Source: Stutzerimonas degradans (GTDB lineage Bacteria > Pseudomonadota > Gammaproteobacteria > Pseudomonadales > Pseudomonadaceae). Taken from it: a stretch of 64,000 nt of DNA. Below are positions 1 to 6,837 of the stretch, in pieces. The translations under genes and the position numbers were made by a program. The notes under the pieces were generated by a model, which was given only the letters and a program-made list of their open reading frames with translations, searched no databases and had not been told where the DNA came from. Numbering within the stretch: position 1 is the first letter of the stretch; each line of letters opens with the position of its first letter. The stretch is from assembly GCF_024448505.1 (NCBI RefSeq), contig NZ_JAMOHV010000013.1, positions 1-64,000 on the forward strand, given 5' to 3'.

Positions 1-28
1 CGAGGCTGTCGTCTTGCTTGGCGCTCAT
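1..28 (-). CDS. 5' end of an unidentified prophage gene (truncated by window edge)
   Basis: Only the first nine codons (MSAKQDDSL) lie inside the window. The ATG overlaps the stop codon of the Arc-like gene in an ATGA arrangement, so this is the third gene of a translationally coupled minus-strand prophage operon. Too little is visible to name a product. Confidence 0.55.
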
Positions 29-189
29 TGCGGCTGCTCCTGCTGGGGGTTGTCCTGGGCAAAGCTTGCTTCGAGGCGGATCACGACTTCGGCATTCATG
101 GAACGTCGAGCCGCAAAGGCGGCCTGCTCGATCTTGGCGCGCAGCTCCGGCGGTACGCGCAGCTTGAATTGCGGGTCTGTTCGGCTCAT
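25..189 (-). CDS. Arc-type ribbon-helix-helix DNA-binding protein (prophage)
   Basis: A 54-residue protein with the pattern of Arc-family ribbon-helix-helix regulators. It has a short N-terminal strand segment (FKLRVP), then the helix PELRAKIEQAA, then a second helix starting RRSMNAEVVIRLE; the SMNAE turn is very typical of Arc/Mnt-like proteins. Such proteins bind DNA as dimers through the strand and are common in phage and plasmid control regions. The ATG at 187-189 overlaps the stop codon of the preceding gene (ATGA), so it is co-translated with the excisionase-like gene. Its role is presumably control of phage genes, which is an inference from context; the family assignment is firm. Confidence 0.75.
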   Translation of the reverse strand: MSRTDPQFKLRVPPELRAKIEQAAFAARRSMNAEVVIRLEASFAQDNPQQEQPQ

Positions 190-404
190 AGCGCCCACTC
201 CTGTTCGAGAAGCTGCTGGGTTAGCAAGGCCACATTGACCATGGTGCGTTTGCCTACCCGCTTCGAAGGCAGGTAGTTACGTTCCACCCAGGTGCGCACA
301 ACGATGGGTTCGTCGCCCATGCCGATCCACTCGGCGAATTTCTGCCACGGCATCAAGGGCGGGGCACCGTGCAGCTTTTGCGGGTCAAGACCTTCCGTAT
401 CCAT
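186..404 (-). CDS. small excisionase/AlpA-like winged-helix DNA-binding protein (prophage)
   Basis: A protein of 72 residues if started at the ATG at 402-404. An in-frame upstream ATG at 474-476 would run through the operator palindrome and is less likely. The segment MPWQKFAEWIGM followed by RTWVERNYLPSKRVGKR and an aliphatic tail is the usual pattern of small winged-helix excisionase or AlpA-type proteins, in which a W-x-E-x-G/N-x-L-P turn precedes a basic wing. Proteins of this type sit opposite the repressor in Pf-like filamentous prophages and act in excision and early transcription. It is the first gene of a three-gene overlapping operon running off the left edge. A pure transcription-factor role is the alternative. 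Confidence 0.6.
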   Translation of the reverse strand: MDTEGLDPQKLHGAPPLMPWQKFAEWIGMGDEPIVVRTWVERNYLPSKRVGKRTMVNVALLTQQLLEQEWAL

Positions 405-444
405 AAGCTTTAATCCACTATGTTCAGCATTAATCAGTGAAGGA

Positions 445-463
445 TTAAGTACCTTGTACTTAA
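445..463. promoter_or_regulatory. palindromic operator in the divergent prophage control region
   Basis: A perfect inverted repeat, TTAAGTAC-ctt-GTACTTAA (8-base arms, 3-base spacer), lies between the divergent excisionase-like gene (start 404) and the repressor gene (start 520). Further GTAC half-sites occur at 471-474 and 491-494. The position and symmetry fit a lysogeny-control operator bound by the adjacent repressor. The symmetry is seen directly; the function is inferred. Confidence 0.6.
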
Positions 464-519
464 GCAAATAGTACACGACGCCATCGTGGTGTACATAGGA
501 CTAAGGCGAATCTTTTTCA

Positions 520-792
520 ATGAATGACCCTATAGCTGATAGAGCTATTCAATTGATGGATCTAGCTGGACTTGCTGCTTTCGCCGAAACCGGAACGAAG
601 GAGTACTTCCGCTGGCAGAACGTCAAAAGAGGCCGAGCGCGAGTAGGCACTCAGGAAATAGAAGAGCTCGGGAAGCTTTTCCCGAGCTATCGGTGGTGGC
701 TCATCACAGGCGAAGTGATGCCAGAGGTCGGTCAGACAAGCCCTGAATACGACGAGGCCAATAAAAACTTGAGCCCACCCAGCGCGGGATAG
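520..792 (+). CDS. Pf-like prophage repressor (small DNA-binding protein)
   Basis: A 90-residue protein divergent from the early operon. The N-terminal half (ADRAIQLMDLAGLAAFAE and KEYFRWQNVKRGRARVG) looks like a helix-turn-helix. The C-terminal segment LFPSYRWWLITGE followed by PEVGQTSPEYDEA is a pattern I recognise from small DNA-binding proteins of Pseudomonas filamentous prophages, the position held by the Pf repressor (Pf4r/C). Pairing with an excisionase-like gene across a palindromic operator supports a lysogeny repressor. Base composition is lower in GC than the chromosomal genes to the right. The exact phage group is uncertain because the structural genes lie outside the window. Confidence 0.65.
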   Translation: MNDPIADRAIQLMDLAGLAAFAETGTKEYFRWQNVKRGRARVGTQEIEELGKLFPSYRWWLITGEVMPEVGQTSPEYDEANKNLSPPSAG

Positions 793-932
793 CAATCACA
801 CGGAAAGTAGCTAGGCGATGGTATGCCCGAACGCAGGGAGCAAAGTCGAAGTAGCGACATCACGCCTGCTGGGCTTTAGTCCGGACTAGAGTTTGCGTGC
901 CGCGACAGGTCCGGTGAATGGATTTAGCATCA

Positions 933-1502
933 CTAGATAGCTCCACAACACCGCTTGAACTTAGCGCCGCTTCCGCATGGGCACCGCTCATTGCGCCCCA
1001 CTTTCTTTGGCGAAAGTGGAGCCACCTTAGGGGGCGGAGGCTCTACGATAACCTGCTGAATGACTTGTGTGACATTGATTGTGGTTGAGCTTGGAGCGGC
1101 GGGTGTTTGGGTGAATAGCTGGACCGCAGCCAAGATAACTGCAAGGAAGCCGTATAGCTCCGACCGATTCTCCGGCAGTAACTGCACCAACTTGGAGAGC
1201 GATGGAACTTCCTTTTCAATCCGGGACGCGACTTGTTCCCGTGTGTCTGATTTTGCCTTCGCCTCAGCCAGAATCTTTGCCAACTGAGTTAGTTCGGCAA
1301 TCGTCCGTTCGGGCGCAGAAAGAATTTCAATGGTGTTACCAATAAAATTAAAAACTCCATCGGGCACATGCCCCATACCCCCGCAACAGGGACACGGACC
1401 GGATCTATTTCCAGCAAATGAAATATTTGTTGAGTTTTCAATAAAAATACCTGAACTGAAAACAGTGCCGCAGGTATCGCAAAAAGCCGGGAAAGATGGC
1501 AT
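933..1502 (-). CDS. membrane-anchored protein with N-terminal zinc ribbon and C-terminal SEC-C motif (prophage cargo)
   Basis: A 189-residue protein started at the ATG at 1500-1502, which has an AGGA seven bases upstream; an ATG 45 bases further up would extend through the attC-like repeat. Two cysteine pairs, C8-x-x-C11 and C37-x-x-C40, make a probable zinc ribbon. A hydrophobic stretch at about residues 114-131 could span the membrane. A proline-rich linker leads to the C-terminal SEC-C zinc motif (RCPCGSG...KRCC, C174, C176, C185, C186) known from the tail of SecA and many unrelated proteins. SEC-C is a binding module and does not itself predict an enzyme. The position between repressor and attachment site is where Pf-like phages carry cargo. 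Its function is unknown. Confidence 0.7.
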   Translation of the reverse strand: MPSFPAFCDTCGTVFSSGIFIENSTNISFAGNRSGPCPCCGGMGHVPDGVFNFIGNTIEILSAPERTIAELTQLAKILAEAKAKSDTREQVASRIEKEVPSLSKLVQLLPENRSELYGFLAVILAAVQLFTQTPAAPSSTTINVTQVIQQVIVEPPPPKVAPLSPKKVGRNERCPCGSGAKFKRCCGAI

Positions 1503-1524
1503 AGAGGTTCCTACTGTGATGACT

Positions 1525-1592
1525 ACGTTTAGGTTAACGGGCCGCACGCCGCCACAGTGAACGAAGCGAACGATTTAACCGTTTGTTAGGTG
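1525..1592 (-). repeat. attC-like recombination site (integron gene-cassette type), right core degenerate
   Basis: Read on the minus strand, the stop codon of the gene at 1586-2065 lies inside ACCTAAC, a match to the RYYYAAC inverse core. About five bases later comes GGTTAA, then ATCGTTCGCTTCGTTCAC and a GC-rich centre, then the matching TTAACC, and after TAAA a decayed core CGTAGTC where CGTTAGGT would be expected. The stop codon overlapping the inverse core, the inner GGTTAA/TTAACC pair and a length of about 67 bases are hallmarks of integron attC sites. The missing base in the outer core suggests it is now inactive. Confidence 0.5.
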
Positions 1593-2065
1593 TTATTTTG
1601 ATCAATAACTTCATCTTGTGTTTTTATATCTGCGACTGATAAGCCAAATTTATGAAAATAGTTCTGATGGTTTTTGTCCTTGAAAGCAACTCTGTTTTGC
1701 TCGAAGAACTCTTTTGAGTACCAAGCTACGGAGAATTCAACAGTCATCCCTTCTCGAAACGATCTCTTCCACTCCCACATAATTCGAGGATTTTCTTTGG
1801 ATCTCATTCGCTCATCTGACCATTGGAGCATACGAGCGCAGCGGATAATGTCGTCTTCGTTATCGAAGATCATAGTTACGTGCGTAAGTGCATAAGGAAC
1901 AAGGTCCGCGTGCTGCTCAAGCATAGATCCATCAAGTATTTGCGTCCGTCCCGTCTTACCTTTTTTTACCCGTGCCAGCACATGGCGTGGTAACGGTTTT
2001 ACCTCGTCCCGCAAGACGTTGAGTGGGTCGACACCCATCACCATCGGCTCAGTGTTTGCGCTCAT
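1586..2065 (-). CDS. hypothetical protein, possible mobile gene cassette (prophage cargo)
   Basis: A 159-residue soluble protein if started at the ATG at 2063-2065; an ATG 33 bases upstream is possible. No signal peptide or membrane segment is visible. The central part is rich in charged and aromatic residues (ENPRIMWEWKRSFREGMTV, then FSVAWYSKEFFEQ), and I do not recognise a family. GC content is clearly below that of the flanking chromosome. The stop codon overlaps the attC-like site, and a GTTGTAT core-like sequence sits just upstream on the coding strand (2093-2099). It therefore has the outline of an integron gene cassette that settled within or beside prophage cargo. It is a real gene by composition, with unknown function. 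Confidence 0.55.
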   Translation of the reverse strand: MSANTEPMVMGVDPLNVLRDEVKPLPRHVLARVKKGKTGRTQILDGSMLEQHADLVPYALTHVTMIFDNEDDIIRCARMLQWSDERMRSKENPRIMWEWKRSFREGMTVEFSVAWYSKEFFEQNRVAFKDKNHQNYFHKFGLSVADIKTQDEVIDQNNT

Positions 2066-2320
2066 CTTAGTTCTCTTATTATTGCATTGGGAATACAACG
2101 GCCATATCAGTAAAGCAGATGTTTATACATTAGCTTCGAGAAGCCTAAATTGAACCCATCCATAGGTTGCACTGCGTGCGCTGTTGAGCACGCTGTCCAT
2201 GCGTGCCGTGTCGATAAAGTGTCGAAATCAATGCGGTCCAGCGCGGAACAAAGCTGGCACACACATGCGGCAGGCCCAGCAAAGCCGAAGACAGCCGAGC
2301 ACTGCAAACCCAAAAAACGA
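2066..2320. other. gene-free prophage end, left of the attachment site
   Basis: No convincing gene is seen here; the open frames on both strands are short and lack ribosome binding sites. The stretch joins the cargo genes to the tRNA-derived attachment sequence and is probably non-coding phage DNA. Confidence 0.5.
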
Positions 2321-2345
2321 GTTCGACTCCCACTGCCTTCCGCCA
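2321..2345 (+). other. attachment site: 3' end of tRNA-Sec (selC) gene, prophage right junction
   Basis: The sequence runs from the T-loop (GTTCGACTCC) through CCAC and TGCCTTCC to GCCA. TTCGACT followed by CCCAC is the loop and 3' side of a T-arm, and TGCCTTCC plus G and CCA is the 3' half of the eight-base acceptor stem that distinguishes tRNA-Sec. The 5' side of the T-stem is absent: ACGAG precedes it where GTGGG would be needed. This is therefore only a tRNA 3' fragment, as left by integration into a tRNA gene. The intact tRNA is expected at the other end of the prophage, left of the window. Confidence 0.75.
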
Positions 2346-2382
2346 TTGTCCTGCCCCGCCAATTCCGCCTAGCAAGCACATA

Positions 2383-2399
2383 TGCGGCAGTTTGCCGCA
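2383..2399. repeat. short perfect inverted repeat right of the attachment site
   Basis: TGCGGCA-gtt-TGCCGCA forms a 7-base-pair hairpin in the gap between the attachment site and the first chromosomal gene. No run of T follows, so it is a weak terminator candidate at best; it may belong to the original selC downstream region. Confidence 0.35.
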
Positions 2400-2483
2400 C
2401 CTGAGATATCAAAACGCCATCGCAGACGAATGCGAAATTCATCACAATCGTCTTTTTATCTTTCCAGGGACAGGAGAGTCGCG

Positions 2484-2801
2484 GTGAGCTACCCACCCGA
2501 CGAGCGCCGCACGCTGCATGCGCTGCGCGATCATATCGATTGCCTGCTGGCAGCCGGGGCGTCGCTGACGGGCCGGGATCCGGTGCAGCTGAGTCTACAG
2601 GGCCGCACCCTCACGGTTCGGCACGGCATGCTGGTCAACGAGAATGGCCATCAGGACCTCATCGAGATGCTGGCCGGGCAGGAATGGGCGAACACACGCA
2701 CACGAGATCTGGCGATCGATATCTGCATCAGGCAGCTCGACCACACGCTCCAGCAGAACAGCCTCAGGGTTCGCGACCAATCGAAACTAGACGAAGGCTG
2801 A
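2484..2801 (+). CDS. conserved-looking small hypothetical protein
   Basis: A 105-residue soluble protein. The GTG at 2484-2486 is chosen because CAGGAG lies just upstream (2471-2476). Upstream in-frame ATGs at 2382 and 2430 have no such signal, and 2382 falls in the post-attachment non-coding stretch. The protein begins SYPPDERRTLHALRDHID and has a mixed helical profile without membrane segments. I do not recognise a family. It is the first chromosomal gene to the right of the prophage junction and has the GC content of the core genome. Confidence 0.55.
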   Translation: MSYPPDERRTLHALRDHIDCLLAAGASLTGRDPVQLSLQGRTLTVRHGMLVNENGHQDLIEMLAGQEWANTRTRDLAIDICIRQLDHTLQQNSLRVRDQSKLDEG

Positions 2802-2828
2802 TACAAGCAGCCGCCACCCGCGCTGATT

Positions 2829-3293
2829 TCACTTCCACTGCAACGCCTGTACGTGGACGTTGGCCGGGTCGAAATTGTCCAGGCGCATACGCTCGGCGAT
2901 GGCAACCAGCGCCGTCTCGCCTTGCGGAAACTGGTCGCGTATCGCCGGCCAGTCCAGCGGTTGCAGGCGCGCCATCCAGCCTTCGCCATAGCAGTCCCGG
3001 TTGATCAGGCTGGGCCGTTCGCGCAGTGCTTCGTTCACGGCCAGCAGCTCGCCGGTCAGCGGGCTGCGCGCAGAGGCGGCGGCCTTGGCGAATTCCACCA
3101 CGCCGAAACCGCGATCGCGCTCGATGCGCATGCCGACGCGCTTGGGGGTGAAGGCGAAGATCTGTCCGTAGAGCGCACAGCCGTATGCCGTGAGGCCGAG
3201 CGTCACGCTGCCGTCGTCTTCCTCGCGCAGCCACAGGCTGTGTTCGGGGGCGTAACGCAGGGTGTCGGGGAATTCCAGGCCGTGCAGGTTCAT
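2829..3293 (-). CDS. GcvH-like lipoate-binding protein
   Basis: A 154-residue protein with the fold signature of glycine cleavage H proteins. The segment VGLTA-like TLGLTAYGCALYGQ is followed by GVVEFAKAAASARSPLTGE, LLAVNEAL and, further on, GEGWMARL. The lysine at position 70 (FAK) aligns with the lipoylated lysine of GcvH (ESVKA). No other glycine cleavage genes are present. It overlaps by four bases the start side of a DsrE-like gene upstream in the same operon. In organisms with sulfur-oxidising heterodisulfide reductase-like systems, GcvH-like lipoate-binding proteins (LbpA) work alongside DsrE-type sulfurtransferases. That parallel is suggestive only, because no hdr genes are here. Confidence 0.75.
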   Translation of the reverse strand: MNLHGLEFPDTLRYAPEHSLWLREEDDGSVTLGLTAYGCALYGQIFAFTPKRVGMRIERDRGFGVVEFAKAAASARSPLTGELLAVNEALRERPSLINRDCYGEGWMARLQPLDWPAIRDQFPQGETALVAIAERMRLDNFDPANVHVQALQWK

Positions 3294-3661
3294 AGGGTCA
3301 GGACTCTTTCGTATTCAAGGATCATCTGCGCCAGCTCGCCGCCACTGGAGATCTCGTCCAGCTCGTCGATCAGCGCGATACCCGTCAGGTCGACGCCCGG
3401 CTGGCGGCACATCAGCAGGCGCGCACCGGCCAGCCGGGCGTTGCGGATGAAGTGCAGCAGCGGCTCGCCATCGGCCACCGCGCGCAGCGACTCGGCCACG
3501 TCGCGGCGGGCCAGCTGCGTTCCTTCACCCGTGAGGTAGAGCGTCACCTCGGCATCCATACAGGCCAGCAGCGTGGCGATATGGAACGGTGCGGCGCAAC
3601 GTGCCGGCGTGCTCGGGCCGCTGGCCACCAGGATCAGGACCCGCTGATTAGGTGCATGCAT
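3290..3661 (-). CDS. DsrE/DsrF-like family protein
   Basis: A 123-residue protein started at the ATG at 3659-3661; the upstream in-frame ATGs would add a basic, unrelated extension. The Rossmann-like beginning RVLILVASGPSTPARCAAPF, the strand AEVTLYLTGEGTQL and the later segment ARLLMCRQPGVD match small DsrE/F-like proteins. In sulfurtransferases of this family the cysteine of the last motif (C85 here) carries persulfide sulfur. It is co-transcribed with the GcvH-like gene (4-base overlap) and divergent from cfa. It could be a sulfur carrier acting on the lipoylated partner, or one of the DsrE paralogs without a known reaction. Confidence 0.7.
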   Translation of the reverse strand: MHAPNQRVLILVASGPSTPARCAAPFHIATLLACMDAEVTLYLTGEGTQLARRDVAESLRAVADGEPLLHFIRNARLAGARLLMCRQPGVDLTGIALIDELDEISSGGELAQMILEYERVLTL

Positions 3662-3790
3662 ATCACCGCTCCACGTCCGAACAATGAGGCCGGATCGCAT
3701 CCGACGCATAGACGGAAACTATCACGACCCTGACCTATAGTTTCAAGTTGTTGGACTACGATTGTTCGGTGATGAAAAGGAGATCCCGGC

Positions 3791-4972
3791 ATGATCGCTT
3801 CATTGCTTCCGACCTTGAAAGACCTTCAGCTGCCGTTGCGCCTGCGCCTGTGGGACGGCAGCGACATCGATATCGGACCGTCCCCGTCCGTCACCCTGGT
3901 GATTCGCGATCCGCAACTGGTGGCGCAACTGGCGCGGCCGAGTCTCGATCTGCTCGGTACCGCCTATGTTGAGGGCCTGATCGATCTGCAAGGTCCGGTC
4001 GATGAGGTGATCCGCATCGGCGACACCATCACCCGCGTGCTGGGCGAGGACAATATGCCGCTGCCGACGCGCGAGGCTCACGACAAGGCCACCGACGCCG
4101 AGGCCATTTCCTATCACTACGACCTGTCCAACGCGTTCTACCAGCTCTGGCTGGACCGCGACATGGTCTACTCCTGCGCCTACTTCGAAACCGGCGACGA
4201 GGATCTCGAACAGGCGCAGCAGGCCAAGCTGCGCCATCTGTGCCGCAAGCTGCGGCTCAAGCCCGGCGAGCGGCTACTGGATGTCGGCTGCGGCTGGGGC
4301 GGACTGGCGCGCTATGCCGCTCGCGAGTTCGGCGTTCAGGTGCACGGCATCACCCTCAGCCAGCAGCAGCTGGAGCTGGGGCGCGAGCGGGTGGCGGCCG
4401 AGGGGCTGGCCGGTCAGGTAACGCTGGAGCTGATGGACTATCGCGACCTGCCGCGCGATGGGCGTTTCGACAAGGTCGTCAGCGTCGGCATGTTCGAGCA
4501 CGTCGGCCACGTCAACCTGCCGCTGTACTGCCAGCGCCTGTTCGATGCCGTGCGCCCGGGCGGGCTGGTGATGAATCACGGGATCACCGCCCGCCACACC
4601 GATGGTCGGCCGGTGGGCCACGGCGCCGGCGAATTCATCGACCGCTATGTCTTCCCGCACGGCGAGCTGCCGCACCTGGTGAATATCAGCGGCAGCATCA
4701 GTGACGCCGGGCTGGAAATCGTCGATGTGGAGAGCCTGCGTCTGCACTATGCCCGCACACTGGAATTCTGGAGCGCACGCCTGGAGGCCAACCTGGAGCA
4801 GGCACGGCAGCTGGTTCCCGAGCGCGCATTGCGTATCTGGCGGCTGTATCTGGCCGGTTGCGCCTATGGCTTCCGGCACAACTGGATCAACCTGCATCAG
4901 ATCCTCGCCAGCAAGCCGCATGCGGATGGCTCGCACGAGCTGCCGTGGAGCCGCGCCGACCTGTATCGCTGA
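3791..4972 (+). CDS. cfa: cyclopropane-fatty-acyl-phospholipid synthase
   Basis: A 393-residue S-adenosylmethionine-dependent enzyme that adds a methylene bridge to unsaturated acyl chains of membrane phospholipids, usually in stationary phase or under acid stress. The AdoMet motif LLDVGCGWGGLARYAA lies near residues 160-176. It is preceded by the family segment AISYHYDLSNAFYQLWLD and MVYSCAYF, and followed by FDKVVSVGMFEHVG. The C-terminal GCAYGFRHNWINLHQ is also typical. The start has a good AAGGAG eight bases upstream. Upstream at 3735-3741, CTATAGT resembles a stationary-phase sigma-S -10 element, though I see no clear -35. It is divergent from the DsrE-like gene. Confidence 0.93.
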   Translation: MIASLLPTLKDLQLPLRLRLWDGSDIDIGPSPSVTLVIRDPQLVAQLARPSLDLLGTAYVEGLIDLQGPVDEVIRIGDTITRVLGEDNMPLPTREAHDKATDAEAISYHYDLSNAFYQLWLDRDMVYSCAYFETGDEDLEQAQQAKLRHLCRKLRLKPGERLLDVGCGWGGLARYAAREFGVQVHGITLSQQQLELGRERVAAEGLAGQVTLELMDYRDLPRDGRFDKVVSVGMFEHVGHVNLPLYCQRLFDAVRPGGLVMNHGITARHTDGRPVGHGAGEFIDRYVFPHGELPHLVNISGSISDAGLEIVDVESLRLHYARTLEFWSARLEANLEQARQLVPERALRIWRLYLAGCAYGFRHNWINLHQILASKPHADGSHELPWSRADLYR

Positions 4973-5041
4973 GACAGAACGGGCCGGACCTGCGGCGCCG
5001 ACATTTGCTCTACTATCGCCCGATAGCCCGAGCGAGCGTCC

Positions 5042-6805
5042 ATGCCCAGCCCACTTCGCCATCCGCGCGTCATCCTCATCGTTGCGCTGATCGCTCTCGG
5101 CCTGCTGCTCAGCATGCACTGGGCGGGGCGTCTGGCCGAGCAGCGCGCCCTGCTCGAACGCAGCCAGGAGGCACGCGGCCAGCTGGAGCTGTATGCCCAG
5201 GCCATCCACACCCAGGTCGAACGTTTCCGCTCGGTGCCGGCGCTGCTGGCGCTGGACAGCGATATCCAGGCGCTGCTGGCGGAACCCGACGATCAGCGCC
5301 TGCGCAAGCAGCTCAATCGGCGCCTCGAACAGCAGAACCAGGCCGCCGGCTCCTCGGTGCTTTATCTGCTCGATCGCAACGGCGACACCCTTGCGGCCAG
5401 CAACTGGCGTGAATGGAGCAGCTTCGTCGGCAACAACTATGCGTTTCGCCCGTACTTCAGCGACGCCTTGCAGCGCGGCAGCGGCCGCTATTTCGCGGTC
5501 GGCGTCACCACCGGCATCCCCGGCTACTTTCTCTCCAGCGCGGTGAAGAACGCCGCCGGCGAGGTGCTCGGCGTGCTGGTGGTCAAGCTGGAACTCGAGG
5601 ACATGCAGCGCGAGTGGGTCGGGCAGCCGGGCATCCTGCTGGTCGCCGACTCGCTGGACATCGTCATCCTCAGCAACCGCCCGGCTTGGCGCTTCAGCCA
5701 CCTGCGCCCGCTCAGCGACGCGGTGCGCAGTCGCCTGGTGGCGGCACGCCGCTATGCCGAGCAGACGCTGCGGCCGCTCTACAGCGAACAGCTCGAGCGC
5801 ATCGACGCGCATGGCGACCGGCGCCGGGTCGAAGGGCCGGACGGCCGCCAGGATTACCTCTGGCAACGCCTGCAACTGCCGCAGGAGAACTGGACGCTGC
5901 ATCTGCTGCTGGAACCGCAATCGGCGATCGCCAGCGCGCGCAGCTATCGTCTGGCCGCCGCCGGCGTGTGGATGACCCTGGCCTTCCTGCTGCTCTACCT
6001 CGCCCAGCGGCGCAAGACGCGGCGCGTCGAACAGCGCAGCCGCAACGAGCTGGAGCGTCTGGTGGCCGAACGCACCCGCGAGCTGCACACCGCTCAGGAC
6101 GAACTGGTGCACGCCGCGCGCATGGCGGCGCTGGGGCAGATGTCCGCCGCGCTGGCGCACGAGATCAATCAGCCGCTGACTGCGCTGCGCATGCAGCTGG
6201 CCAGCCTGCGCCTGCTGCTCGACAGCGGCCGCGATGCCGACGTGCGCCAAGGCCTCGGCCATGTCGAAGGGCTGCTCGAACGCATGGCCGCGCTGACCGG
6301 CCATCTCAAGACCTTCGCCCGCAAGAGCCCGGCCGGACTACGCCAGCGCCTGCGTCTGGCCGAGGTGCTGGAACAGGCGCTGCAGCTGTTGGCGCCGCGC
6401 ATTCGCAGCGAGCAGGTCGAGGTGCAACGGCAGATTCCGCCCGAGGCCTGGATCGAGGGCGACGCCATCCGCCTGGAACAGGTGCTGATCAACCTGCTGA
6501 ACAACGCCCTGGACGCCATGAACGGACAGCCGCAGCCGCGCCTGCGCATCGACTGCCAGCGCCGCGGCGACAGCTGGCAGCTCTGCGTCGCCGACAATGG
6601 CGGCGGCATCGGCGGCGAGCACCTGGAGCAGGTCTTCGAGCCGTTCTTCACCACCAAGCCGGTGGGCCAGGGGCTTGGCCTAGGGCTGGCCGTCTCCTAC
6701 GCCATCGTGCGTGATTTCGGCGGCACCCTCGCGGTGCACAACGACGAGCACGGCGCCGTCTTTACCCTGACCCTGCCGGCTGCCGAGGCCGGCGCGACCG
6801 CGTAA
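5042..6805 (+). CDS. DctB-type sensor histidine kinase
   Basis: A 587-residue inner-membrane kinase. A transmembrane helix at about residues 9-25 and another at 305-321 bracket a periplasmic double-Cache sensor domain; the segment FVGNNYAFRPYFSDAL is typical of the DctB sensor group. A cytoplasmic coiled-coil follows, then the phospho-acceptor box ALAHEINQPLTALR with His373. The N box (VLINLLNNALDAM) and G boxes (DNGGGI, GLGLGLAVS) are intact. It lies 32 bases before the response regulator. DctB/AauS-type kinases sense C4-dicarboxylates or acidic amino acids, but no transporter gene lies beside this pair, so the ligand is unknown. Confidence 0.88.
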   Translation: MPSPLRHPRVILIVALIALGLLLSMHWAGRLAEQRALLERSQEARGQLELYAQAIHTQVERFRSVPALLALDSDIQALLAEPDDQRLRKQLNRRLEQQNQAAGSSVLYLLDRNGDTLAASNWREWSSFVGNNYAFRPYFSDALQRGSGRYFAVGVTTGIPGYFLSSAVKNAAGEVLGVLVVKLELEDMQREWVGQPGILLVADSLDIVILSNRPAWRFSHLRPLSDAVRSRLVAARRYAEQTLRPLYSEQLERIDAHGDRRRVEGPDGRQDYLWQRLQLPQENWTLHLLLEPQSAIASARSYRLAAAGVWMTLAFLLLYLAQRRKTRRVEQRSRNELERLVAERTRELHTAQDELVHAARMAALGQMSAALAHEINQPLTALRMQLASLRLLLDSGRDADVRQGLGHVEGLLERMAALTGHLKTFARKSPAGLRQRLRLAEVLEQALQLLAPRIRSEQVEVQRQIPPEAWIEGDAIRLEQVLINLLNNALDAMNGQPQPRLRIDCQRRGDSWQLCVADNGGGIGGEHLEQVFEPFFTTKPVGQGLGLGLAVSYAIVRDFGGTLAVHNDEHGAVFTLTLPAAEAGATA

Positions 6806-6837
6806 ACTGCCGCAGCCAGGCAGACGAGGAGCGGAGC

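Noticed and set aside
877..888. Palindrome TAGTCCGGACTA after the repressor gene
   Set aside because: A 12-base palindrome is present, but it is single, has no flanking promoter and could be chance; not listed as an operator.
933..2065. Named anti-phage defence system
   Set aside because: The position in prophage cargo is suggestive, but no recognised defence domain is present; left as unknown cargo.
2321..2345. Functional tRNA gene
   Set aside because: Only the T-loop, the 3' side of the T-stem and the 3' acceptor strand are present; the anticodon and D arms and the 5' acceptor strand are absent.
4274..6304. 676-codon open frame on the minus strand
   Set aside because: It is antisense to cfa and the DctB-type kinase, with no domain and shadow-like composition.
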